A stretch of 55,330 bases of DNA from Alphaproteobacteria bacterium (GTDB lineage Bacteria > Pseudomonadota > Alphaproteobacteria > Micavibrionales > Micavibrionaceae). The stretch's first letter is position 1. Each line of letters starts with the position of its first letter. The stretch covers positions 1 to 55,330 of the forward strand of contig QKCR01000091.1 in NCBI GenBank assembly GCA_003245575.1, given 5' to 3'. Shown here piece after piece: positions 15,295-23,370 of the stretch. Below the pieces are notes generated by a model, which worked only from the letters and a program-made list of their open reading frames with translations, did no database searches and was not told the origin of the DNA. Position numbers and translations under genes: made by a program.

Positions 15295-17574
15295 TTATTT
15301 CCCAAGTTTGTTTTCCAAATGAACTCCGGATGAATGTAGAATCTCATCTGGAAAGTCAGGCCCTAACCCGCTGGTACCTCTTACGGCGCCCCCTTGAGCG
15401 CTATTGTCAAATCCTGCTCCTAGCTCGTCTTTTTTCTGAGAGGGAGCTATCAGTGCCGCTGTCGAAAACGGATCCTGAATATGCTCTGGGGAACGTCCAC
15501 CTAAAGAAAGTGTCATTTTCTCTTCGCGGAACATTGAGACTTTTTCTGCCAATACATCTCGTTGCTTTTGCAAATAGAAACCTGCTGATTTCCCATTGAG
15601 TTCAACCTGATCGGAATGTGTGACAACATCAATTCCGTTAATGTTGCGCTCTTTTTTAATGTCCTTGATGTCACCGAATGTCATACCGGCTAGTGTGGCG
15701 CGGGCTGGGTCGCTCAGGAAAATTCCTTTTCTGTCCATAAACTCGATGACGTTGGTTCCAGAAAAATTGCGTGTGTTTTCGGCAATATCGCGTTCTATCT
15801 TGCAAACGGAAACTTGTGAGAGCGGTAAGGTGATTCCATCCGCTGTTCTAACGACCGGCTTTAAAAGCATGTGAAATTCTGCGCCACCATAATGAGCAAT
15901 TTGATAATCCGAAGGTTGAACCCCATTGGATTTCATAGCGCTACGTATAATATTTTGAGTCATTTCCAACAAAACGGCATTCGCGCCATCATGTCCAAGC
16001 GCATCATTTAAGCCACCCAGGTTATGAAAGGCAGCACTGATAGTATGGGAGGAGAGCGGGCCAACGCGCATCTTCTGCGCGATTGTTTCTGTATCCTGAA
16101 CGTAATAAGCAAGTGCTTCCGGCAGATCGTTCGGCATCCAGACCCCAGCTGCCGGATCAAGAGGAGTCATGCGATAGGCATAGTCACGCACAAGGTTGCG
16201 TTCAAACATATCCTGAATATCAATAGCACGTCGCCGTAATTCTTCTTCCAAAGCAACGGCCCGTCTGGCTGCAGGCGTAGAAAATAGAGGCAGGAAAGAA
16301 GACGGTTTTTTCAAAAACTCAGGGACCTCTGATTTAAAAACCGAAAGCTTCATGGACTCGATCTCGGAAATCTTGTCGTCCATATACTCATGACGATCTG
16401 CGACGGTGAAATCCCCTTTAGGCTTCAATCGTTCAAAATATGCCTTACGTTTTTGTGATGCCTCCATGGCTCCGTTCAGGGCAGCATCAAGAGCCTCTTG
16501 TAGATCTTGTCCAGGTCCTCCGGGTTTCATGAAAGGAGTTTGATTGAAGATTTGCGTAAAGGCCTGACGCAATGTAGCGTTATCAATTGTTCCATTGCGG
16601 TCATGACCCAAGACAACTTTATTGGCCTTAATAGCAAGGTCAGCCTGTTCAACAACATGAGCCGGATCAATAGACTGCATATTGACCAACGCGACAGCAG
16701 CACCAAAACCTCTTTTTAAAGGGTCGTTCGGAGCTTTAAGGTGTGGATGGTCATGCAAACCAAGTCTGGCCATATACATCTCGATGGACTGATTAATACG
16801 CAACTCAACAGCCGTATAGTTTTTGGGGTCTATACCAGAAACAACCAGACGTAATTCGTCACCACCCGCTCGAATAGGAAGTATTTTTGAACCTTCGGGT
16901 AAAATTTCTTGCACGTCTCTTTCGATCGAGAGTGCAATCAACTTCGCAACCTTATCGGTCAGCTTGAAAGCTTCCGCTTGTGTTTCACGGAACAGTGCAA
17001 TCATCTGCTGACCATTCGGATCAGTTCGTTGGAACAGGGATTCAAAGGCCTGTGGAGTTTCAGCCTTACTCTTGATGAGATTAATCAAGTCAGCTGCAAG
17101 GGGATTGGAATGTTCTTCAAGAAGTTTTATCTGGTGAAAGTCGTTGGTTCCACCCATGTTGGAATAATCAACCTCGATCATAGTCACAGGCTGAGTGCCG
17201 AGACGGGCAAACAAATGACCCAATGCGGATGATAAACCGAGATGCGGCTTCTGCATATATCCTGTCATATTGTCAGGGGTAAAGCGTCCATAGTCCATTT
17301 CGGCAAACAACGCCCAAAGAGCGGGGTTTTCATTCCCCATATATTTCTTGGTGAGTTGGCTGCGCAGCTCGGCAGGGTGTAAAAGGCCATCAGACTTCAT
17401 AATGTCTTGAATATCGGCCAAGACCTGTTCGGCAGATGTCGGCGCGTTGGGGGGGAATTGCCCGGATTGAATCCCTTGCACAGGTTCAACAAAGCTGTTC
17501 AAAAAGGCTTGTAATTCCTTTTTGTAGAACAGGTCCTGAAGCTCAGGCAATATGTCTGTAGTCGCGTCAGACAC
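15295..17574 (-). CDS. Protein with two degenerate GGDEF domains
   Basis: 759 residues, GTG start eight bases after AGAGGG. The first GGDEF-like domain (about 130-320) has 'MIEVDYSNMGGTND' as the metal-site strand, 'IRAGGDELRLVVSG' as the signature loop and 'VVEQADLAIKANK' as the closing helix. The second (about 505-600) has 'FHNLGGLNDALGHDGANAVL' and 'AHYGGAEFHMLL', where GGAEF replaces GGDEF. The first keeps G-G-D-E and might be active; the second lacks the catalytic Asp and may bind GTP or c-di-GMP or act structurally. The ~185-residue linker is helical and charged. No signal peptide or membrane segment. The position inside the flagellar region suggests a role in motility control; this is inference. 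Confidence 0.7.
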   Translation of the reverse strand: MSDATTDILPELQDLFYKKELQAFLNSFVEPVQGIQSGQFPPNAPTSAEQVLADIQDIMKSDGLLHPAELRSQLTKKYMGNENPALWALFAEMDYGRFTPDNMTGYMQKPHLGLSSALGHLFARLGTQPVTMIEVDYSNMGGTNDFHQIKLLEEHSNPLAADLINLIKSKAETPQAFESLFQRTDPNGQQMIALFRETQAEAFKLTDKVAKLIALSIERDVQEILPEGSKILPIRAGGDELRLVVSGIDPKNYTAVELRINQSIEMYMARLGLHDHPHLKAPNDPLKRGFGAAVALVNMQSIDPAHVVEQADLAIKANKVVLGHDRNGTIDNATLRQAFTQIFNQTPFMKPGGPGQDLQEALDAALNGAMEASQKRKAYFERLKPKGDFTVADRHEYMDDKISEIESMKLSVFKSEVPEFLKKPSSFLPLFSTPAARRAVALEEELRRRAIDIQDMFERNLVRDYAYRMTPLDPAAGVWMPNDLPEALAYYVQDTETIAQKMRVGPLSSHTISAAFHNLGGLNDALGHDGANAVLLEMTQNIIRSAMKSNGVQPSDYQIAHYGGAEFHMLLKPVVRTADGITLPLSQVSVCKIERDIAENTRNFSGTNVIEFMDRKGIFLSDPARATLAGMTFGDIKDIKKERNINGIDVVTHSDQVELNGKSAGFYLQKQRDVLAEKVSMFREEKMTLSLGGRSPEHIQDPFSTAALIAPSQKKDELGAGFDNSAQGGAVRGTSGLGPDFPDEILHSSGVHLENKLGK

Positions 17575-17618
17575 GAAATGATCCCTCTAAACGTATTTCT
17601 GCGTCATTTTTCTTTCGT

Positions 17619-17624
17619 ATTATA
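17619..17624 (-). promoter_or_regulatory. -10 element for the double-GGDEF operon
   Basis: A perfect TATAAT on the minus strand, 44 bases upstream of the GTG start; no good -35 seen. Confidence 0.4.
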
Positions 17625-17720
17625 GGCTGACGCAATTAAATATTAGTTATTTTCCTAGTGTTTCCGCGAGTATAAGGCAAGAAACTTCGAAAAGGGAAGC
17701 TTTTCGTGAATGGTGGAGTT

Positions 17721-18080
17721 TCAGGAAAGACCTGCTTCTTTGGAGTCTCGGGAAATTCTGGGAAATATCGAAGTTTCTCGCATAAGCAACAAATGTCCGC
17801 GATCCTGAAGTTTTTTGAAAAGTGTCAGCGCAGCAACAACAAAGCAGGCTACGAAATTAACAAAAGACGTAATGGCATAAAGCTGGTCCTGCACAATAAT
17901 AGAGCTATACAAAGTCGCTATAAAAGCGCAGGCAACCCATATTGCCCACATACCCAGTGAGGTTGATCGAGTCTCCTCTGGAGGAGATTTATAAAGACCA
18001 TAAATTTGAGGGCAATAAGCAAGGCCGTTAACTACGGGAACAAGGGAATACAAGAAGATAAGTGTATCCTCTACAGTCAT
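17721..18080 (-). CDS. SemiSWEET/PQ-loop membrane protein (second of a pair)
   Basis: 119 residues with three predicted membrane helices (about 8-25, 43-60, 68-86) and a PQ-loop: 'AYCPQIYGLYKSPPEETRST' followed by SLGMWAIW. This is one half-transporter unit, as in bacterial SemiSWEETs that dimerise to carry sugars. A ~30-residue soluble tail with Arg/Ser extends past the third helix, longer than usual. The start overlaps the stop of the neighbouring PQ-loop gene by four bases. Confidence 0.75.
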   Translation of the reverse strand: MTVEDTLIFLYSLVPVVNGLAYCPQIYGLYKSPPEETRSTSLGMWAIWVACAFIATLYSSIIVQDQLYAITSFVNFVACFVVAALTLFKKLQDRGHLLLMRETSIFPRISRDSKEAGLS

Positions 18081-18415
18081 GCCTCAGCCTTTTCAGGATA
18101 TTTCACGGCAGAAACTGATCTTTTGAGAAGGGGAAGAAAATCGGACTGGCGTTTCCAAACGGTAATCATAATAGTCATTGTATTCCAGAATAATCCGACA
18201 CTGGCGACAATAATAAACAAAGGATCATGCAAATTGGTAATGCCGTACATCAGAGTTACGAAAGATGCACAAAGCCACATGAGCCACGCACTGAGCGAGA
18301 CAGAGCGCACTTCTTCCGAGGAAGATTTGAAAAGCTTAATAACCTGCGGGAAATAGGCAATGCTATTAACCAGAGGTAAAAATGAATACATGAGCGCAAA
18401 GACGTCTTCCATCAA
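18077..18415 (-). CDS. SemiSWEET/PQ-loop membrane protein (first of a pair)
   Basis: 112 residues, three predicted helices and a PQ-loop: 'AYFPQVIKLFKSSSEEVRSV' then SLSAWLMW. It aligns end to end with the downstream gene (shared P-L-V-N/P-V-V-N start, PQ-loop, S-L-x-x-W), so the two are a tandem duplicate that overlaps ATGA-fashion. Such coupling suggests the products meet as a heterodimer. Substrate not predictable from the sequence. Confidence 0.75.
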   Translation of the reverse strand: MMEDVFALMYSFLPLVNSIAYFPQVIKLFKSSSEEVRSVSLSAWLMWLCASFVTLMYGITNLHDPLFIIVASVGLFWNTMTIMITVWKRQSDFLPLLKRSVSAVKYPEKAEA

Positions 18416-18468
18416 GAAACTATAATTTTAATATGTTAAACCATGGTAAAAATTCACAGAGAAATGCA

Positions 18469-18500
18469 AAAAAAAGCCAGCAGTCTTGCGACTAGCTGGC
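18469..18500 (-). terminator. Intrinsic terminator of the flgF-flgH operon
   Basis: GCCAGC-AGTC / GACT-A-GCTGGC hairpin (loop TTGC) followed on the minus strand by seven T's, 68 bases beyond the flgH stop. Confidence 0.85.
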
Positions 18501-18567
18501 GGGGAGTTGGGTGGGTAAGGGTAACTCAGTAACTCAAAACTCTAAATAACTCAGACTTCTCTAAACA

Positions 18568-19332
18568 TCAGAACGGGAAGAGAATATCGTAAAGCTGTGT
18601 CCCGTAACGAGGCTGCTGGACATCGGTAATCTGTCCATTACCACCGTACGCGATACGGGCTTCGGCAATTTGTTCATAGGACACTGTATTGTCGATATTA
18701 ATGTCCTGTGGACGAACAATGCCTGCCAGTTTCAGGACGCGGTTCTCATAATTAACACGAACTTCCTGAGAACCTTGAATAACCATGTTTCCGTTTGGCA
18801 GAACCTGTGTCACGGTTGCCGCCAGTTTCATTTTGATCTTTTCTTTACGATCTGTTGTGCCATCACCTTTATAAGAGGAATCTGCATCTGCACTCGTCAA
18901 ACTGGAAGTATCCAATTCTTCAGGAAAAACCTGTGTTAATTGGGTTTCCATTCCAAGAAGGTTTGGAAGAGAGGCTCCTTCCGATGTGGTCCGTGACCGA
19001 TCGGTAGCATTCTCCATTTTACCTTTATCATCAATATCAATCAGAACGGTCATAATGTCTCCGATTGTCTTGGCGCGTTGGTCTTTAAAGAACCCTTGTT
19101 GAGCACCTGTCCAAAGAGAGTTACCTCTTTTGGCAACAACTTGTGACTCAGGCATCGGCATACTGACAGGTTTGTAACCTTTCTGATATGTCGGATTGAC
19201 GATCGCGGATTGTGGCGGTGTCTCACCGATATTCTTGACGCGATCTACAGCAGAGCAAGCTGTAAGGGTGCTTCCTGCCATCGCAATCAGAATAAAATTT
19301 CCTATTCCTATTCTTTCGCTACTCTGTTTCAT
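18568..19332 (-). CDS. flgH: Flagellar L-ring lipoprotein FlgH
   Basis: 254 residues. A lipoprotein signal peptide ends in L-T-A-C with the lipidated Cys at residue 26. Conserved FlgH blocks follow: 'GNSLWTGAQQGFFKDQRAKT', 'VTQVLPNGNMVIQGSQEVRV' and the end 'RYGTQLYDILFPF'. FlgH forms the outer-membrane bushing around the rod. Last gene of flgF-flgG-x-flgA-flgH, before a strong terminator. Confidence 0.96.
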   Translation of the reverse strand: MKQSSERIGIGNFILIAMAGSTLTACSAVDRVKNIGETPPQSAIVNPTYQKGYKPVSMPMPESQVVAKRGNSLWTGAQQGFFKDQRAKTIGDIMTVLIDIDDKGKMENATDRSRTTSEGASLPNLLGMETQLTQVFPEELDTSSLTSADADSSYKGDGTTDRKEKIKMKLAATVTQVLPNGNMVIQGSQEVRVNYENRVLKLAGIVRPQDINIDNTVSYEQIAEARIAYGGNGQITDVQQPRYGTQLYDILFPF

Positions 19333-19387
19333 GTTATCCCACCTTTCTTGTCATTTTTGACTTATTGTGAATTCTTATTTCATCCTG

Positions 19388-20380
19388 CTATTGCACTTGG
19401 ACTATTTTGTCTCCGATCACTTCAGCGCGCAGGGATTGATTGCTGCTAACATTCATGACGCGAATAAAGTCTCCTTCTGCGCCGGGCTGCATGGCTTTTC
19501 CTCTAGCTGTCAGTTGCAACGGGCCGGATGCGAAGCGGATCAGGATTTCATCGCCGCGTGCAACTAACTGCGGAGAAACAAGCTCTCGCATTTTAATTGG
19601 AGCACCGGCATCAACCATGCGGGCAGGAGTCTTTCCGATCAATTTGTCAGGATCAGTCACTGTGTCATAAGTGACGTTACGGGCCGTTACAGGGATCCAT
19701 TCAATGTCGCCGGATCCGATAATATCTCCAGCTTTGAGGGAAGACCTTAACACAGGAACATTCTGGACCTTATCGATCACTCCGCTCAAAGACAGGGTTT
19801 TAACTGGGTTGTCCGCATTTGGAGCTGCAACAACCGCAGTGAACACATCACGACCGGGCGTATAGGACATGCTGGCAATTTCAACAGTGGCAGGTAAGTC
19901 ACCAGCCAATGTTATAGACGGCACGACATTTCCGACGGTCAATTCAAAATCTCCGCTAACACCTTTCGCAACAAGCGCAGCTTTTAATGCATCTGTAATC
20001 TGTTCAGATGTGATTGTTTGGGCTGTACGAGTGACGACAACTTGGTCTAGTGCCGAGGAGGGCTGCCAATCTACATTGTACAGCGAGGCAACACGTTTAA
20101 GAGTAAGGGCGTTGATAATCATAGTTTTTCCGGGCTGAGGCGCAGCACCTAAAACGGCATCTTGTTTATCAGGCAGATCAGTAAACAAATCACTTAGGCG
20201 CACAACACGATCATTTACAGCAGTCTCGGCAACCAGATTGGCCGCAGAGGCAGTTGGAATATGCAGGAATAGGTAGAGGAGGGCATACCCAAGGCCGAGC
20301 ACAATTGCGATGCTCTTGAAAGTCAGACGGCACATATAAAGGACGCTCTGTTTTGTCTGTTCGATCTGGTACTTTGTCAT
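19388..20380 (-). CDS. flgA: P-ring assembly chaperone FlgA
   Basis: 330 residues, ATG nine bases after GGGAG. A signal-anchor helix lies at about 22-42. The C-terminal ~140 residues contain the SAF-type domain ('SSLKAGDIIGSGDIEWIPVT') and the FlgA end 'QLTARGKAMQPGAEGD'. FlgA is periplasmic and promotes P-ring formation by FlgI. The N-terminal region (about 45-200) with 'VRLSDLFTDLP' is typical of the longer alphaproteobacterial FlgA. Confidence 0.93.
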   Translation of the reverse strand: MTKYQIEQTKQSVLYMCRLTFKSIAIVLGLGYALLYLFLHIPTASAANLVAETAVNDRVVRLSDLFTDLPDKQDAVLGAAPQPGKTMIINALTLKRVASLYNVDWQPSSALDQVVVTRTAQTITSEQITDALKAALVAKGVSGDFELTVGNVVPSITLAGDLPATVEIASMSYTPGRDVFTAVVAAPNADNPVKTLSLSGVIDKVQNVPVLRSSLKAGDIIGSGDIEWIPVTARNVTYDTVTDPDKLIGKTPARMVDAGAPIKMRELVSPQLVARGDEILIRFASGPLQLTARGKAMQPGAEGDFIRVMNVSSNQSLRAEVIGDKIVQVQ

Positions 20381-20422
20381 TGTCTTACTCCCTTAATCCC
20401 TAAACTGAATATGAACGCTTTC

Positions 20423-20605
20423 TTAACCAACCAGCCCTTGCAACATGTCAGAAGCTTGGGCCAGACGTTCAAAGGTCTGGAACATGGTATTTGTGCCACT
20501 CTCTACAAACACAACAACAACGCCCGCTAATCCGATAACAGTCAGAATGCCACGAATGCTTTGAAAAATGATTTGGCTTCCGGTTGTGTCAAAATCCATG
20601 TTCAT
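20423..20605 (-). CDS. 60-residue single-pass membrane protein between flgG and flgA
   Basis: 60 residues with AGAGG upstream of the ATG. A hydrophobic helix at about 17-33 ('ILTVIGLAGVVVVFVES') is flanked by short polar ends; the C-terminal part is an amphipathic helix ending in Leu-Val-Gly. It is spaced 42 bases before flgA and 104 after flgG on the same strand, so it is embedded in the operon. No family recognised. Confidence 0.65.
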   Translation of the reverse strand: MNMDFDTTGSQIIFQSIRGILTVIGLAGVVVVFVESGTNTMFQTFERLAQASDMLQGLVG

Positions 20606-20709
20606 ATTGCACCTCTCTACTCAGTTTTTGGCCTTATCGGCTGTTTTTTCCTACCTGTTTAGCATTGCAAGAGGTGTGCCAACCTCTTGCTTTATGGATA
20701 ATTATTTAC

Positions 20710-21495
20710 CTATCTAAGCTGATTAACGGTATCCATCATCTCGTCAGAGGTGCTGATAACGTTAGAATTCATCTCGTAAGCGCGCTGGGCAGTGATCAAC
20801 AGGGTGATTTCCTTAACAGAGTCCACGTTGGACTGCTCGAGAACGCCTTGTTTGATGGTCCCGAAGTTGGTTTCGCCCGGAATACCGGCAATAGCAGCAC
20901 CGGAAGCTTCTGTTTCCATGAACATCGTGTCGCCCACAGACTCTAACCCGGCCGGATTCACAAAGTTTGCCAGTTCGATCTGCCCTAAATTCTGCATTGC
21001 GACCTGAGCAGGCATCTTGGCAAGAACTTCCCCTTGTGTGTTAACTTCGACATAAACCGCATCAGACGGGACGGTAATACCCGGTAACAGGCGATAGCCT
21101 TCGGAAGTGACGATTTCGCCGTCTTGGTTCATTTGAAAGCTACCTGCGCGAGTATAGGCCGTTTCTCCACTTGGAAGTTCGATTTGGAAGAAACCGCGAC
21201 CGTTAATTGCCAAATCCATATCCCCATCCGTAATCTGGAGAGTTCCTTGCTCGTGGGAGCGATAGGTCGCAGATGGTTTAACACCAAGACCTAAAGAAAG
21301 ACCCGCAGGAATAACGGTCCCCGCAGTAGAGGAGGTCGCTCCTGGTCTGGATAGATGTTGATACATCAAATCCTTGAATTCAAGCCGTTGCTTTTTAAAG
21401 CCGGTGGTGGTCATGTTGGCGATGTTGTTGGAAATAGTATCCACATTCATCTGCTGGGCCAGCATGCCTGTCGCGCCAATATCAAGTGATCTCAT
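20710..21495 (-). CDS. flgG: Flagellar distal rod protein FlgG
   Basis: 261 residues, the standard FlgG length. The N-terminal rod motif ('NVDTISNNIANMTTTGFKKQ') and the C-terminal 'EITLLITAQRAYEMNSNVIS' helix are present. FlgG forms the distal rod inside the P and L rings. A good AAGGAG precedes the ATG. It follows flgF by 75 bases. Confidence 0.97.
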   Translation of the reverse strand: MRSLDIGATGMLAQQMNVDTISNNIANMTTTGFKKQRLEFKDLMYQHLSRPGATSSTAGTVIPAGLSLGLGVKPSATYRSHEQGTLQITDGDMDLAINGRGFFQIELPSGETAYTRAGSFQMNQDGEIVTSEGYRLLPGITVPSDAVYVEVNTQGEVLAKMPAQVAMQNLGQIELANFVNPAGLESVGDTMFMETEASGAAIAGIPGETNFGTIKQGVLEQSNVDSVKEITLLITAQRAYEMNSNVISTSDEMMDTVNQLR

Positions 21496-21570
21496 AATAG
21501 TCTCCTTTACGTCTTACCCTTATTAGTTAGTCTTACCGTTTGTCCGTATTCGGTCGAATGTCATCTGAAA

Positions 21571-22305
21571 TTAGGATGCTTTTTCGCCGATTTTTTTGAT
21601 CGCATTCACTTGACGATCATGTTCGTTATTAATCATCCGCATCGTGGATTGATAGGTACGCAGAATTTCAATCATCCGCGTCATTTCTTGAACGGGGTTC
21701 ACATTTGAACCTTCCAGATACCCTTGCTTTACAACCGTTTCCGTCGCTGCGCGTCCTGTGTCTTTTGAAGAGTATAATCCGTTTCCTTCAGGGGTCAGGG
21801 ATTGAATATTGTCAAACTCGACAACAGAAATTCGCCCCACAATATTTCCGTCCGCAGAAATATCTCCGTCATCAGTAATGATGACTTCATTGGCTCCTGC
21901 CGGAATGGCAATCGGGTTACCGCCCGGGCCGGACACTCTGAACCCGTCAGATGTCACAAGCTCGCTGTTTGAATTGAGAGTAAAGTCTCCGCCGCGCGTA
22001 TATTGGATGGCTCCACTGGGGGCCATAACTTCAATGAAGCCCGGACCATTCAGGGCAATATCATAAGTCCCGCCTGTTGCTGAGATCGAACCGGGAGATG
22101 TTGTGTCATACTGGCCCATATCATAGACCATCGATAACGAGTCCTGATTGGTATATCCGGAGCTTTTGGCGATATATTCTTCAAACATCGGGTTCTGGGC
22201 CCGATATCCGGCAGTGTTTGCGTTCGCAACGTTGTTGGCAACCAGCGTCATGGCGTGGTCTAAAACCAACTGTCTTGATAATCCGACGTATAAACTGTTT
22301 TCCAT
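21571..22305 (-). CDS. flgF: Flagellar proximal rod protein FlgF
   Basis: 244 residues. It has the rod motif 'LVANNVANANTAGYRAQN' near the N-terminus, 'FIEVMAPSGAIQYTRGGDFT' in the middle and the closing helix 'NPVQEMTRMIEILRTYQSTM'. First gene of the flgF operon, divergent from fliL. Confidence 0.95.
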   Translation of the reverse strand: MENSLYVGLSRQLVLDHAMTLVANNVANANTAGYRAQNPMFEEYIAKSSGYTNQDSLSMVYDMGQYDTTSPGSISATGGTYDIALNGPGFIEVMAPSGAIQYTRGGDFTLNSNSELVTSDGFRVSGPGGNPIAIPAGANEVIITDDGDISADGNIVGRISVVEFDNIQSLTPEGNGLYSSKDTGRAATETVVKQGYLEGSNVNPVQEMTRMIEILRTYQSTMRMINNEHDRQVNAIKKIGEKAS

Positions 22306-22671
22306 TATCTATTCCCTTTACCCTTGATGTCAGGTCAAACCCTTTACGGTTCCCTGATCTCATTGCGAAACCCGTGCCAACACAAAAAAATAAGGAAAAT
22401 CAAAGGATTGCTGAAGATGGGATCAAGGGGGACGGCGGAGGTTGCTAGGAAAAATATGTCTTCTGAAAATGATTTTCCCGAACATTTATCTCGCGTGCGG
22501 CATTTTTTTCCCCCTGAGTTAAGAGAATTCTCCACAGGGCTCTATATCAATTCATATAAGCGGTTTGAACAGGGGGCTGCTGTTCTATAGAATAAGAAAA
22601 ATACTGATTCCCGAGTTCAGGCCAATTCGGCCTTTCTGACCAATAGTTTAAGACAATATGGAAGCAACTTT
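22306..22671. other. 366-base divergent region between flgF and fliL
   Basis: Contains the weakly supported 44-codon frame at 22456-22590 and a 10-base palindrome GAGAATTCTC at 22523-22532. No perfect CtrA box or clear sigma-54 site (TGGCAC-N5-TTGC) was seen by eye. AAAGGGA before flgF and GGAAG before fliL are ordinary ribosome sites. Confidence 0.4.
22456..22590 (+). CDS. Possible 44-residue small protein upstream of fliL
   Basis: The ATG lies six bases after AGGA and the frame runs to a TAG. The product begins MSSENDFPEHLSRVRHFFPP and has a charged/aromatic composition that is not obviously random. It could equally be chance in the flgF-fliL spacer; conservation in relatives would decide. 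Confidence 0.3.
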   Translation: MSSENDFPEHLSRVRHFFPPELREFSTGLYINSYKRFEQGAAVL

Positions 22672-23280
22672 ATGAGCGAAGACACAGCCGATAAAGGCCA
22701 GACATCCGACCAAGTCAACGAAAACGGTGATGTAGAGCCGATTGATGACGGCGGCGGAAAAATGAAAAAGATCATCATGATCGTGATCCCGCTCTTGCTT
22801 TTGATAGGGGGGGGCGCAGGTCTTTATTTTACAGGAACACTGGACAAGCTTCTTGGTAAAGAAGAAGCCGCACAAGAAAGTGCCGATGGGGGCCACGGTG
22901 AAGAAGCCGGTGGTCATGGAGAAAAAGCGGCGGAAGGTGAAAGCGGCGGACATGGCGGAGAAGGCGAGCATGCCGCTGGGGCCGTATTCATGAAAATTCC
23001 CGATCTGATTGTGAACCTGACAAGTACCGGACAACCACGTTACTTGCGACTATCTATCCAGTTAGAGCTCAACAGCGAAGAAGATATGAAAAAAGTTGAG
23101 ATGGTCATGCCGCGTGTCGTTGACCAATTCCAGACATATCTCAGAGAGCTACGCGTAGAGGATTTGCGCGGGTCAAAGGGGATTTATCGGTTGCAAATGG
23201 AATTGCTGGCCCGTGTTAATGCGGCAGCGGCTCCTGTAGAAGTCAAAGATGTGCTTTTTCAGGAAATTCTGATACAATAA
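22672..23280 (+). CDS. fliL: Flagellar basal-body protein FliL, Gly/His-rich linker
   Basis: 202 residues. An acidic cytoplasmic N-terminus (1-30), one membrane helix (about 33-54, IIMIVIPLLLLIGGGAGLYF), a Gly/His/Glu-rich linker (about 73-103) with three GGHG repeats, then the FliL periplasmic domain with 'DLIVNLTSTGQPRYLRLSIQ' and 'VKDVLFQEILIQ'. FliL sits around stator units and supports torque or stator retention. The His-rich linker is unusual. First gene of the fliL-fliM-DUF6468-motE run. Confidence 0.93.
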   Translation: MSEDTADKGQTSDQVNENGDVEPIDDGGGKMKKIIMIVIPLLLLIGGGAGLYFTGTLDKLLGKEEAAQESADGGHGEEAGGHGEKAAEGESGGHGGEGEHAAGAVFMKIPDLIVNLTSTGQPRYLRLSIQLELNSEEDMKKVEMVMPRVVDQFQTYLRELRVEDLRGSKGIYRLQMELLARVNAAAAPVEVKDVLFQEILIQ

Positions 23281-23370
23281 CCATAAAAATACGCATCTGG
23301 CCTGCTTTTTGTATAGGAAGAGAAAGATGTATAAAAACAGTAAGATGGATACCGGAAGGATGATCTGCCG

